From JAHFDS01 sp964593795 (GTDB lineage: Bacteria > Myxococcota_A > Polyangia > JAHFDS01): a DNA stretch of 64,000 bases. Each line of letters starts with the position of its first letter. Positions within the stretch are counted from its first letter, which is position 1. Below, piece after piece: positions 24,943 through 34,221 of the stretch. The position numbers and the translations under genes are program-made. Location: NCBI GenBank assembly GCA_964593795.1, contig CAZQJC010000259.1, positions 62,001 through 126,000 of the forward strand. Direction: 5' to 3'. Under the pieces are notes generated by a model. The model saw only the letters and a program-made list of their open reading frames with translations, ran no database searches and had not been told where the DNA came from.

Positions 24943-26261
24943 TCACCGTTCTTGCAGTCCTCGTCGCGCTCACCGCGCTGGCGGTCAGCGGCTACGTCGC
25001 CTGGCCGAGCCGCTGGAACGTGCCCGCCCACCTGCACCTCGGCTTCGTCGTGGTGGCGTATCTCGTACCGCTCTGCTTTCTGGGCGCGCTCGACGATCAT
25101 TCCCCGACCCTCGTGGCGACCTACCGCAACATCCTCGTCGCCGGCGCGGCGTGCCACGTCGCCGGCGTCGTCGTCGGTGCCCGCGCGCCGGTGCACCGGT
25201 GGCTGGGCGAGCGGCTGGCCTGTCGGCGCCTGCCCCTGCCGCTGTTCGAGCGTCATGTGGCGCGCTGGTCGGGTGGTCTCGCGGCGCTGGCCATCGCCCT
25301 CGTCGTGCTCTCGTTCGTGGTGATGGGGTTCGTGCCGATGTTCGCCGAGGACCAGTTCGCGGCGAAGTTCCTCCGTGGCGAGTACCGGGACAGCTACCTG
25401 CCGGTGGCCGTCCCGTACCGGCTCGGCATCTCGCTGTCGGCCACGCTCGTGCCGGTGGTGCTCGCGGTGTGGTGGGACACGCGCAAGCACGTCTTTCTCC
25501 TGCTCGCCCTTTCGGCCGTCGCCGTGCTCACGATGACGCTCAGCCGCGCGCTCGCGTTCTCGGGGGTCATGCTGTTCGTCGGCCTCGTGGCAGCGCGGTC
25601 GCGCGCCTGGTTCGCGGGGTTCGTGCTCCTCGTCGCCATCGGGCTGCCGGTCCTGTCGGCGGCCAACTCGTTCGTGGGCACGCTCGCCGGCAAGGACGTC
25701 GAGCTGTCGCTCGACGACCGGGAAGCCGTGCTCCGGCTCGCGACGAGCGGCGTCCCGGACGTGGCCGACCACCTCGAGTTCCTGCGCAAGTTCGAGGAGC
25801 AGCCGGTGCTCACGTACGGGCGCACGTTCTTCGGCGGCCTCGTGCCGTTCAATTACAAGTGGAACCCTGGCGTGTACACGCTCGCGGTGCTCGATCCCTA
25901 CGAGGACGTCACGGAAGCCATCTCCGGCGGGCTCCGCCTGCCCGTCGCGATCTGGGGGTACACCGCGTTCTCCTGGGTCGGCGCCTTGCTCGTGCCCCTC
26001 CTGTCGGGGTTCCTGTGGGGGCAGGCGACGCGGTTCGCCCGGGAGCAGCTCGACGCGCGTTCGGTCGTGGTGTCGTCCGTCGTGATGACGCTCTACGTGA
26101 CGCTCGGCGAGCAGCTCCTGGAGATCTGCCTGCTCAGCCTGTACCGCGTCCCCGCGATCGCCGTGGCGCTCCTCCTGGCCTACGGGCTCCGCCCCTTGGA
26201 TCCCACCGAGCCCGCGCCTACGGGGGACCGTCGAAGCCGAGCCCGCGCAGCCAGCGCCTGA
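24939..26261 (+). CDS. O-antigen-polymerase-like membrane protein (Wzy)
   Basis: 440 residues from ATG at 24939. About ten or more hydrophobic spans are visible from residue 3 onward, with a long periplasmic loop about 250-330 (DDREAVLRLATSGVPD, TYGRTFFGGLVPFNYKW). This layout, with a large loop before the last spans, is that of oligosaccharide repeat polymerases. Sequence conservation in the family is low, so the call rests on topology and on the neighbours Wza, Wzz and Wzx. Its end overlaps the end of the convergent hydrolase-like gene by 44 bases. Confidence 0.72.
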   Translation: MITVLAVLVALTALAVSGYVAWPSRWNVPAHLHLGFVVVAYLVPLCFLGALDDHSPTLVATYRNILVAGAACHVAGVVVGARAPVHRWLGERLACRRLPLPLFERHVARWSGGLAALAIALVVLSFVVMGFVPMFAEDQFAAKFLRGEYRDSYLPVAVPYRLGISLSATLVPVVLAVWWDTRKHVFLLLALSAVAVLTMTLSRALAFSGVMLFVGLVAARSRAWFAGFVLLVAIGLPVLSAANSFVGTLAGKDVELSLDDREAVLRLATSGVPDVADHLEFLRKFEEQPVLTYGRTFFGGLVPFNYKWNPGVYTLAVLDPYEDVTEAISGGLRLPVAIWGYTAFSWVGALLVPLLSGFLWGQATRFAREQLDARSVVVSSVVMTLYVTLGEQLLEICLLSLYRVPAIAVALLLAYGLRPLDPTEPAPTGDRRSRARAASA

Positions 26262-29025
26262 CGGAGGCAGCTCGCTCGACCGTGGCGCGGAACTGGGGGG
26301 TGTCGGCCCCGACGTAGAGCAGGCCGAAGACCGCATCGCGAAGGCCCAACCGCAACCGTCCCTCGGTGGGCTGGACGCGCGTTCGCGTCTCGGCCCAGAA
26401 GTCGTAGACGAGCTGCGCACCGCCGCCGGACGCGGGGACGGATACGTCGCGCCGGATGCCGGGCGCCGCGAACGCCAGCGGGGCCTCCCCTCTGCGCTGG
26501 TGGAACCGTGCGAGGGCGGGGCCGTCCCAGAGCAGGAGGCTCCTGCCGCCCGGCACGTCGAACGCCTGGACCGCCACCTCGGCGTCCGCGGCGACGAGCG
26601 GTTGCACCCGCGCGCGTGCCGCCATCTCCCGAGCGATCCGCGCCATGAGCCGCAGCCCCGCTCCCTCCTCGGATCCGGGCGCGAAGTGCAGGTAGAGGAG
26701 CTCGGACGCGCCAATCCGGACGCGGGACACGAGGGGGCCGAGGTCGGAGTCCACGACGACCTCGCCGCCCGTCGTGCGCACCAGCGTTGGCAGCGCGAGC
26801 TCCTCGCCGATCCGCAGGACGCGCTCCCAGCCCGGAGCGAGGGCGCGGATCTTGGCCCTCTGCCCCGCGCCTGGCGTGATCGCGCCGAGCCCGAGCAGCG
26901 CTCCGCCGCCGGCGCTCCCGAGCGAGACGCCGTCGTCGAGACCGTGATAGCCGGACGCGTCACGGGTCGGTACGAAGCTGTGGGTGATGAGGACGCGGCC
27001 CGGTCGCCCCGCGAGCCAGGCGCGCAAGCGGGCGATGTCCCCGACCCGGGGGGCGAGCGGCGAGTAGAAGATGACGCGGTAGCCGCCGAGAACGCCCTCG
27101 AGATCGAGGCTGTCGCGCAGGTCGAACAGCACGTGGGCGCGCGAGAGAGCGCGCGCGAACGTGTGCGGCTGCCCGAGGCGGAAGAAGAAGCTGCCTCCGG
27201 TGCGTGCCGGGGGCCGCTCCGAGACGCACAGGACCTCCGTGGTCGGCCGCGTGGCGCCCTCCTCGCGTACCAGCAGGAACGCCCGCGCCTTGGCGACGCC
27301 ATCCCGGAATCGCTGGAAATGTGGCCCCGAGGCTGGATCTCGCATGACGTCGAACGGCACGTCGTGCAGGAAGTCGTCGTCGAAGTCGTCGGCACGAGCG
27401 GCGGCGGACAGCGCATACGCGGCACCGAAGGCCACGCGCCAGTCCCAGTACGGCAGGCCGCTGCCGTCGAACCCCGTCTCGAACAGCACGCCCAGCCGGG
27501 CGCCGCTCCGATCCGCCTCCTGCCGTAGCATCCCGAGGCTCGCGTACGTGGCTTCGGCCATGTCGCCGGCGGGCAGGAACCACTCCGGCAGCAGGCCGCG
27601 CACCCCGGCAGTGCGGAGCAGGAACGCGTAGTCACTCGAGCCCCAGGGATCCTCGGGGTTCGGCACGACCCACAGGCCTTGGCCGCCTAGCGCCCCATAG
27701 TAGCGGCCTATTCGGTCCGCCAGCTTGACCCACTCGTACGAGCGCAGATAGAGGAACACCGTCCATCGCGCGCGGTCCTCGGTGCGGAGCTCGACCGGCG
27801 GGACGAAGTCCTCCCAGCGCCCGAGCCCGAGCCCCGCCGGCTCCGGGAAAAAACCGTTGTAGGCGCGGAAGTAGTCCTGGAAGCGCAGGGGCCTGCGGCT
27901 GCCGCCTTCTTGCACCACCAGCCCCTCGTCGCGACCGAGGAGGTCGCGCCGGTAGGCCTCGACCATCGCGGGCGCATAGCCGAACGGCCCGTCCTGGTGC
28001 GGAAACACGTAGTCGACCAGCATCCAGATCCCGATCCCCGCGCGGACGAGGGCCTCGGCGCGCCGCCTGCCCGCCTCGAACGCGCCAGGGTGGCCGAGCG
28101 CGAACAGGTGCTGCGCCTCGGCGAGCGAGGGGAGCGAGCCGAACCGCTGGCCGTGCGCGCCGACCTCGAAGGCTCCGCGATGGGCAAGGAGCTTCTGGTA
28201 CCCGGTCGCGAGGGGTGAGTAGTGCACCGTCGGCACCCGACGTCGTGCGAGCGAAGCGGCCTCGGCCGCGCTGCCCGCGGAGGTCCCCACATGATCGAGC
28301 AACCGATCGAGCTTCTCGACGGTGTCTCCGAGCCTGGGGTTCGCCAGGCCTGGGAAGTAGGTCGTGCCAGGCGCCGGTGCAGGCGGGATCGTGCGTGGGG
28401 CGGCTTCCGCCGGCCACGGATCTCGCCAGGTGGGATCGAACACTTCGCGCGTGCGGCCGGCGCCGCGCACGCGCACGGCGTCCACGTGGAGCGTCGCGCT
28501 GGCATCGGAGAGCTCGAGGGCGAAGCCCTCGATGCGCTCCCATTGCAGCCTCCGGTCGCCGAGCAGCCAGGGTTGCATCCGCCCGCGCGGCACCTCGATG
28601 CGCTGCCAGCCGCGGCCTCGAAGCGGCGCGAGCTCACCTGACCAGACGAGCCATCGGTCACCGTCGCTTTCGTAGAGGAAGACCGTGAGACGCGCGGGCT
28701 CCGCTGCGCGCTCCACGCGTAGCTGCAGCTCCACGCGGGCGTCGTCCCCCCCGACGTCGAGGGCCGGCAGGGGCTGCAGGACACTCCACAGGGGCCGCTG
28801 TCGCAGGCCCTTGGGCGGCTCCCACGAGAGCTCGACGGAGAACCCGCGCGAGCTGCCGGGCGCCACCACGGTCCGGCTCGTGCCGACCCGGCCCGGCACG
28901 CCCCGGAAAGCCAGCTCGCTCAGGGTGGCGAGCTCGTCGGGACCGAGCGGCGCCGCGTGCCCTGGGCTCGGCCGGAGCAGCAGCGCCAGGGCGACCAGGC
29001 CCCCGAGCCGCCTCCGGTCAGGCAT
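26218..29025 (-). CDS. Secreted glycoside-hydrolase-like protein in the EPS locus
   Basis: 935 residues from ATG at 29025, overlapping the Wzz stop. Signal peptide (LGGLVALALLLRPSPGHA). Residues 60-180 look like a carbohydrate-binding-type beta-sandwich (WQRIEVPRGRMQPW, ATLHVDAVRV). A long central part follows that resembles a TIM-barrel glycosidase with beta-galactosidase-like features (GIGIWMLVDYVFPHQ, WDWRVAFGAAYAL), and a further region looks like a glutaminase-amidotransferase-like fold (GGYRVIFYSPLAPR, GRVLITHSF). I cannot name a family with certainty. A hydrolase in a polysaccharide locus may trim or release the polymer. Confidence 0.55.
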   Translation of the reverse strand: MPDRRRLGGLVALALLLRPSPGHAAPLGPDELATLSELAFRGVPGRVGTSRTVVAPGSSRGFSVELSWEPPKGLRQRPLWSVLQPLPALDVGGDDARVELQLRVERAAEPARLTVFLYESDGDRWLVWSGELAPLRGRGWQRIEVPRGRMQPWLLGDRRLQWERIEGFALELSDASATLHVDAVRVRGAGRTREVFDPTWRDPWPAEAAPRTIPPAPAPGTTYFPGLANPRLGDTVEKLDRLLDHVGTSAGSAAEAASLARRRVPTVHYSPLATGYQKLLAHRGAFEVGAHGQRFGSLPSLAEAQHLFALGHPGAFEAGRRRAEALVRAGIGIWMLVDYVFPHQDGPFGYAPAMVEAYRRDLLGRDEGLVVQEGGSRRPLRFQDYFRAYNGFFPEPAGLGLGRWEDFVPPVELRTEDRARWTVFLYLRSYEWVKLADRIGRYYGALGGQGLWVVPNPEDPWGSSDYAFLLRTAGVRGLLPEWFLPAGDMAEATYASLGMLRQEADRSGARLGVLFETGFDGSGLPYWDWRVAFGAAYALSAAARADDFDDDFLHDVPFDVMRDPASGPHFQRFRDGVAKARAFLLVREEGATRPTTEVLCVSERPPARTGGSFFFRLGQPHTFARALSRAHVLFDLRDSLDLEGVLGGYRVIFYSPLAPRVGDIARLRAWLAGRPGRVLITHSFVPTRDASGYHGLDDGVSLGSAGGGALLGLGAITPGAGQRAKIRALAPGWERVLRIGEELALPTLVRTTGGEVVVDSDLGPLVSRVRIGASELLYLHFAPGSEEGAGLRLMARIAREMAARARVQPLVAADAEVAVQAFDVPGGRSLLLWDGPALARFHQRRGEAPLAFAAPGIRRDVSVPASGGGAQLVYDFWAETRTRVQPTEGRLRLGLRDAVFGLLYVGADTPQFRATVERAASVRRWLRGLGFDGPP

Positions 29026-30139
29026 GCCGGCGCAGCCAGGGAGCGAGCGCGAGCCACAGGGCCGAGAGGAACACGGCCAGGGCAGTCTCCCCGACGAGGA
29101 TGGCAGCGCGGCTCGGCGAGCTCTTGTAGCCCGCGACGCGCGGAGGGTCGAGGACCTGGAAGGCCGAGGTGTCGCGCGCCTCGTTGGCCTTGGCCATCTC
29201 GAGGCGCTGCTGGACGAGCTCGAGGACGGTCTCGGCGACCTTCTGGGACCGCACCAGCTTGTCGAGCTCGTAGCGCAGCCTCGGGATCGCGAGCATGGGC
29301 GGGAACGCGGCGTTGCGCCGCCGCTTGCCCTCGGTCGCTGGGCCATCGTCGCCCGCCCCGGCTGGCTCTTCGAGGGTGCGCAGGCGGCTTTCGACGGCGC
29401 CGATCTCGCGCCGGTAGGCCGCCTCGTCTCGGGTCGACAGGGACTGGCGGTAGCCGAGCTCGAGCTCGCGCGACATCGCGCGACCGGTCAGGCTCGCGAT
29501 CGTCGCGACGACAGCCTTCGCTTGCTCGGTCAGGTCGACGATCTTGTGCTTCTCCTGGAACGCGCGCAGCTCCTGGGAAGCGAGATCGACCTCCTTGCGC
29601 GCCTCGGTCAGGCGGCGTTCGAGGAACCGACGCTCCTCGCCGGCCGAGGTGACGGAGACCTGCCGCAAGACCTCGTTCGCCCGCTCGCCGAGCAAAGCGA
29701 CGAGGTCCCGCGCGAACGCCGGCTCCTTGTCCTCGCACGTGAGGGTGACGAACCCCGGCCGCCTCTCGGAGCGCGTCGTGCAGTGCCGCCACAGCTCCTC
29801 GCGCGCCTTCTCGACGTACCGGAGCCCGTAGTGGCGTTTGAGGTCGAGCTTTTCGATCACGTGGTCGGCGACGGCATCGCTCCGGAAGACGCCCGCGATG
29901 CGCTCCACGTCGGGATTGCCAGAGAACTGGTCGAGGATGTCCGCGGCGCCCGCCAGGCCCGGCAGCGCGGCGCCTGGCTTGCGCGAGGTCTCTGCGACCA
30001 CGGTGAGGTGGCTCGTGTACCAGGCGGGTGCCAAGAGCGCATGGGCGCCCGAGCCCAGCAGGCCAACGGCAGCTGCGCCGAGCAGCGTCCGGCGACCATT
30101 GCGAAGCCGCTCGAGGACGCCGGGTCGTGCTTCGCTCAT
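29018..30139 (-). CDS. Polysaccharide chain-length regulator (Wzz/PCP type)
   Basis: 373 residues. One membrane helix near each end (about 18-38 LLGAAAVGLLGSGAHALL and 345-368 AAILVGETALAVFLSALWLAL) enclose a large periplasmic part. The periplasmic part has long heptad segments (170-300) and a Pro-rich motif (DPPRVAGYKSSPSRA) before the second helix. This is the co-polymerase layout; no cytoplasmic tyrosine-kinase domain is fused. It sets chain length with Wzy. A promoter TTGCGA/17/TAGATT precedes it closely. Confidence 0.87.
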   Translation of the reverse strand: MSEARPGVLERLRNGRRTLLGAAAVGLLGSGAHALLAPAWYTSHLTVVAETSRKPGAALPGLAGAADILDQFSGNPDVERIAGVFRSDAVADHVIEKLDLKRHYGLRYVEKAREELWRHCTTRSERRPGFVTLTCEDKEPAFARDLVALLGERANEVLRQVSVTSAGEERRFLERRLTEARKEVDLASQELRAFQEKHKIVDLTEQAKAVVATIASLTGRAMSRELELGYRQSLSTRDEAAYRREIGAVESRLRTLEEPAGAGDDGPATEGKRRRNAAFPPMLAIPRLRYELDKLVRSQKVAETVLELVQQRLEMAKANEARDTSAFQVLDPPRVAGYKSSPSRAAILVGETALAVFLSALWLALAPWLRRHA

Positions 30140-30148
30140 CCGAGGAGA

Positions 30149-30177
30149 AATCTACTCCGGCCTGCAAGCACTCGCAA
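30149..30177 (-). promoter_or_regulatory. Candidate promoter of the Wzz gene
   Basis: On the minus strand TTGCGA (30177-30172), 17 bases, and TAGATT (30154-30149). The ATG at 30139 begins 10 bases after the -10, leaving almost no 5' leader. Matches are four of six in each box. Confidence 0.35.
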
Positions 30178-30259
30178 AACCAGGCACGCCGCCCGGGGCC
30201 AGGCCGGCGAGGTGCGCGCCCGCTTGTCAGGTCCCGGGCGTCTCGCCCACCATGGCGGC

Positions 30260-31597
30260 GTGTCCCTGCGCGCGCTCGCCAGCAGGATCGTGCGCGGACG
30301 CGACTCGGGGTCGGCCGCGGCGCTCAGCGTGATCAGCGAGGGGGCGCTCGTCGTCACGTTCCTCGGGACCGGTGTGGTGGCCAGCCGCGTGCTCGGCCCC
30401 GAAGGCCGCGGAGAGCTGGCCGCCATCCTCACCTGGTCGAACCTGCTGACGCTGCTGTTCATGCTCGGGGTGCCGCAGGCGACGGTCTTCAACCTTCGCC
30501 GCTACCCGGACAAGGGTCCCGCGCTCGTCGCCGCGGGCCTGCTGCTCGCCCTGGGGCTCGGGCTCGTTGCGGCCGCGGCCGGCCTGCTCATCCTGCCGAT
30601 CGCCCTCCAGAAGCAGCCCGCCTCGATCGTCCGATTCGCCGAGCTGTCCATGCTGCTCGGGCCGTTCACGGTGGTCTTCTATGTCCTGCTCGGTTGCGTG
30701 CAGGCGCGCGAGGCGTACCGCCGCTACAACCTCGCGCGGTGGCTCGCCGTGGGTGGACTCGGCCTGGCGGCGCTGCTCGCGCTCGCCGCCCTGGGCGCGC
30801 TGACCCCCGAATCCGCCAGCCTCGCGCGCTTGCTTCCTCCGCTCCTCGTCGCAGTCGTGCTGCTGCGGCCCAGGCCCGCTCCACGCGGGGTCACCGCCAC
30901 CGGGCTGCGAGAGGCGTGCAGGCTGCAGCTCACCTATGGTCTGGCGGCGCATACGGGCGAGATCTCCGTGCTCCTGAGCGGCGAGGTCGACCGGGCCTTC
31001 GTGATCGCGACGATGTCGTCCCACGATTCGGGCCTCTACGCCGTGGCGATCGGCATGGCGAGCCTCATCCTCGTGTTCGACCGCGCCGCCGCGACCGTCC
31101 TGCCGCCGAGGCTCATCGGCCAGCCCCTGCCCGCGTTGACCGAGCTCGTCGGGCGCGCGACGCGCGTGACGATCCTCCTCGCCGCGTGCACTGCGCTCGC
31201 CGCCATTGCGCTCGCCCCGTCACTGGTCGGCCTGCTCTACGGCGCGCAGTTCGAGCCCGCGAGCGGGCCCTTCCGCGTCCTGGCGATCGCGTCCGCCTTG
31301 ACCGCCGCTGCGGCGCCCCTGTCGCTCGGCCTTCGTGCGGCCGGGCGCCCCGGGGTGGCCTCGATCGTGCCGGTCGTCAGCATCCTCGTGACCTTCCCGC
31401 TGCTCGCGGTCCTCGTGCCGCGTCACGGGCTCGTCGGCGCCGGGTTCGCGCTCGTGATCACCGCGGTGGGCCGGTTCGGCCTGCTGCTCGCCTTCTACCC
31501 GATCTTCCTCGGCCAGCGCGTGCCGGCGCTGTGGCCGACGCGCGCCGATGCCCGCACGATCGCCGCCGTCCTGCGTCGCGGCCACGAGCGGGCATGA
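30260..31597 (+). CDS. Wzx-type polysaccharide flippase
   Basis: 445 residues from a GTG at 30260 (SLRALASRIVRG). The ATG 8 bases upstream is out of frame. Twelve or more hydrophobic helices are spread over the whole length (SVISEGALVVTFLGTGVVASRVLGP at the start, a MATE/MOP-like opening). Lipid-linked repeat units would be flipped across the inner membrane for Wzy. It is coupled to the next gene by ATGA. Confidence 0.83.
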   Translation: MSLRALASRIVRGRDSGSAAALSVISEGALVVTFLGTGVVASRVLGPEGRGELAAILTWSNLLTLLFMLGVPQATVFNLRRYPDKGPALVAAGLLLALGLGLVAAAAGLLILPIALQKQPASIVRFAELSMLLGPFTVVFYVLLGCVQAREAYRRYNLARWLAVGGLGLAALLALAALGALTPESASLARLLPPLLVAVVLLRPRPAPRGVTATGLREACRLQLTYGLAAHTGEISVLLSGEVDRAFVIATMSSHDSGLYAVAIGMASLILVFDRAAATVLPPRLIGQPLPALTELVGRATRVTILLAACTALAAIALAPSLVGLLYGAQFEPASGPFRVLAIASALTAAAAPLSLGLRAAGRPGVASIVPVVSILVTFPLLAVLVPRHGLVGAGFALVITAVGRFGLLLAFYPIFLGQRVPALWPTRADARTIAAVLRRGHERA

Positions 31598-33084
31598 CGA
31601 AGAGCGCGCGATCGGCCCGCCTGGCGGTGCGCCTGCTCGCGATCGTGGCGACCCTCTACTACGGCGCCGCGGCGGTCTCGTACGGGACGGACCGGCGGTT
31701 CGGCGAGGACCACGTCGGCCCCACGATGGCGATGCTGGCGGGGGTCTGTGCGCGCGGCCAACCGCTCTACACCGACCTCGACTCACCGAATCGGTACAGC
31801 CTCCTTTACGGGCCGTCGTCCTTCGTTCTTTCCGGGGCACTGACGCGGCTGCTGGGCGATCCACTGCTGTCCTCGAAGCTCGTCGGGATGGCCGCAGGGC
31901 TGCTCTCGCTCGCGCTGTTCATCGTGGTTGCCAGGCGGGCCGTGCCCGGCGGCGGCGGGCGCTCGGTCCTCGTGTATGTCGTGCTCTGCCTGTCGTTCCA
32001 GAACTACACGTTCTGGAATCGCCCCGATTCGCTCATGCTCCTCGGCGCGACGCTCGTGCTCGCGAGCGTGACCGTGATCGCCCCTTGGGGCCAGCTCGTG
32101 CTGCGTGCCCTGGGGTTCGCGCTGCTCGTCAACGGCAAGGCGCACGGGTTCCTCTACGTCCTGCCCCTCGTGCCGCTGTTTGGCGCGCGGTGGTCCGCGG
32201 CGGCGGCGCAGGCGCTGGTCTTGACGGCGCTGTCGGCCGGCCTGCCTTTCGTCCTGTTTCCGGAGGTCTCTGGCGTCAACTACCTGGGCTGGCTGCGGGC
32301 CGCGTCAGGGCATCCCCTGTCGCTCCCGTTCCTCTTCAAGACGCTGTGGTTCGCCCTCTTCATGGTCGCGCCTGCGGCGGCGCTCGCGTGGCTTCCGACC
32401 CGCTTGGTCCCTCGGCCCGCTCGGCGCTGGCTCGCCGTGGCCTGCCTGAGCGGCGCGGCGATGGTCGCGATGCACCTGGTGGCGGCCAAGCAGGGAGCCG
32501 GGAGGCATCACCTGATCCCGTTCATCCCCGCGGTCGCATTGGGTGTCGGATTCCTGGACCTTGGGCAGGCGAGCTCGCGGAGGGCCTCCTCGTGGCTCAA
32601 GGGGTGCAGCGTGGCGTGGTTGACGGGGCTCGTCGTGCTGGCTGCGGAGAAGCAGGTGCACTTCATTCGCGCCACCCTCGCGGTACGCGACCAAGAGGTC
32701 GCAAGCGACGTTGCGCTCACGCGGGCGCGCCTTGCCGGCAAGAGGGTGGCCTTCGGCTACGGGAGCGATCGTACGTACGAGCTGTCGCTGTTCCGGCCTC
32801 TGTTCTGGGATCTGATGCCTGACTACTTCCTCGACGTGCCGGCGCTCATGGACATGTCCCTGGCCCGGATGAGCCTGCCGAACGGCACCTACGAGAAGCT
32901 CGCGAGCGGCTTCTATGACGCGTTCGTCCTGCCCCGGGACGAGGCGCCATTTTCGCTTCGCAGCACGTACGACCGTTCAGAGATCTTCGATGAGCGCTTC
33001 AGACGGACGTTCCGCGCGCACTACAAGCTGGCCTACGAGACGCGGCTGTTTGGCGTGTGGCTCCGGGACGACGGTGGGGCATGA
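31594..33084 (+). CDS. GT39/ArnT-like membrane glycosyltransferase
   Basis: 496 residues from ATG at 31594. An acidic first periplasmic loop (DRRFGEDHVGP, YTDLDSPNRYSLLYGP) lies between the first two helices, followed by about ten spans and a soluble C-terminal region of about 110 residues. This is the GT-C fold of dolichyl- or undecaprenyl-phosphate-sugar-using enzymes. It would add a sugar on the periplasmic side. The precise substrate is not readable. Confidence 0.72.
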   Translation: MTKSARSARLAVRLLAIVATLYYGAAAVSYGTDRRFGEDHVGPTMAMLAGVCARGQPLYTDLDSPNRYSLLYGPSSFVLSGALTRLLGDPLLSSKLVGMAAGLLSLALFIVVARRAVPGGGGRSVLVYVVLCLSFQNYTFWNRPDSLMLLGATLVLASVTVIAPWGQLVLRALGFALLVNGKAHGFLYVLPLVPLFGARWSAAAAQALVLTALSAGLPFVLFPEVSGVNYLGWLRAASGHPLSLPFLFKTLWFALFMVAPAAALAWLPTRLVPRPARRWLAVACLSGAAMVAMHLVAAKQGAGRHHLIPFIPAVALGVGFLDLGQASSRRASSWLKGCSVAWLTGLVVLAAEKQVHFIRATLAVRDQEVASDVALTRARLAGKRVAFGYGSDRTYELSLFRPLFWDLMPDYFLDVPALMDMSLARMSLPNGTYEKLASGFYDAFVLPRDEAPFSLRSTYDRSEIFDERFRRTFRAHYKLAYETRLFGVWLRDDGGA

Positions 33085-33108
33085 GCCAGGGCCGGCGCGC
33101 TGCTCTCG

Positions 33109-34221
33109 TCACCCTCGTCCGAGCTCGTCGTAGAGCTCGAGGTAGGCACGCGCCGCATCGGTCCACGAGAACCGGGCCGCCTGCGCGCGGCCTCGGGCTC
33201 CCACCTCGCGTCTCTGCTCCGGCGTGAGCAACAGGGCGTGCCGGAGCCCGTCCGCGATGGCGCGCACCGAACGGGGATCGACCAGGATGGCGGCGCCGCC
33301 GGCGATCTCGGGCAGGCACGAGGTGCTCGACGTGACGACGGGGACTCCGAGCGACATGGCCTCGAGGATCGGGAGCCCGAAGCCCTCCTCGAGCGAGGGA
33401 CAGCAGTACACGGCGGCCCCCGCGTAGGCGTCCGAGAGGGCCGGTTCGTCCAGGTAGCCGAGCACCCGCACGCCGGGCGCCGCGAGCAAGGGCGCGAGCG
33501 CGGGATCCTCGGCGCCCATGCGCGGGTGTGGACGTCCGACGAGGTGGAGCTCGAGGGCGGGGTGCTGCGTGCGCAGCAGCGCGAACGCCTCGAGGACGCG
33601 GACGAGGTTCTTGTGCGGGGGCGAGGCGCCCACGCAGAGCACGTAGGGCGCGCCACCCGGGCCCCCTGCACGCCCTGGCGCAAGGGGCTTGGCGCCGTTG
33701 TGGATCGTGCGCAGCCGGTGCGCCGGCAGGCCCAGGTGCTGGTGGGCCAGACCGCGCACGTAGTCCGAGACCGTCACGACGCGATCGGCTCGGCGCAGGC
33801 CCGGCATCGCGAAGAGCGCGTAGGCCAGCCGGAACGAGCGCGCGTACCACTCGGGGTGCAGGTGGAAGCTCAAGTCGTGCAGCGTCACGAGGCTGCGCAC
33901 GCCGAGCTTCCACGCCGGCGAGGTCGTGATGGGATGATGCGCGACGACGCAGCCGTGCCGGCGGCAGAGCCGGGGCAGCACCGTCTGCTCCCAGACGTGC
34001 GCGAAGTTGCGGGATCGGTCGCGGAGCGGCGTCTCGACCAGCGTCACCCGTGGCTGGTCGCGCCACGCCGCGACGCCCGGAAAGCGCGGGTCCGCGAAGA
34101 CGACCAGGTCGTGGGATCGGTTCTCGCGCACGATCCGATCGAACAGGTGGAACGCGGCGGTCTGGGTCCCGGTCGGCTGCTCGATGCCGGTGAACCGGCC
34201 GTTGAGCGCCACGCGGGTCAC
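33109..34221 (-). CDS. Glycosyltransferase, GT4 family
   Basis: 370 residues from GTG at 34221, overlapping the previous gene by GTGA. GT-B fold. The N-terminal half ends with VTVSDYVRGLA, and the C-terminal half has YVLCVGASPPHKNLVRVLEAFALL and the donor-site motif PSLEEGFGLPILEAMSLGVPVV. It is closest in text to mannosyltransferase-type enzymes that add sugars to lipid-linked units in the cytoplasm. It is the last of a run of three coupled glycosyltransferase genes. Confidence 0.88.
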   Translation of the reverse strand: MTRVALNGRFTGIEQPTGTQTAAFHLFDRIVRENRSHDLVVFADPRFPGVAAWRDQPRVTLVETPLRDRSRNFAHVWEQTVLPRLCRRHGCVVAHHPITTSPAWKLGVRSLVTLHDLSFHLHPEWYARSFRLAYALFAMPGLRRADRVVTVSDYVRGLAHQHLGLPAHRLRTIHNGAKPLAPGRAGGPGGAPYVLCVGASPPHKNLVRVLEAFALLRTQHPALELHLVGRPHPRMGAEDPALAPLLAAPGVRVLGYLDEPALSDAYAGAAVYCCPSLEEGFGLPILEAMSLGVPVVTSSTSCLPEIAGGAAILVDPRSVRAIADGLRHALLLTPEQRREVGARGRAQAARFSWTDAARAYLELYDELGRG

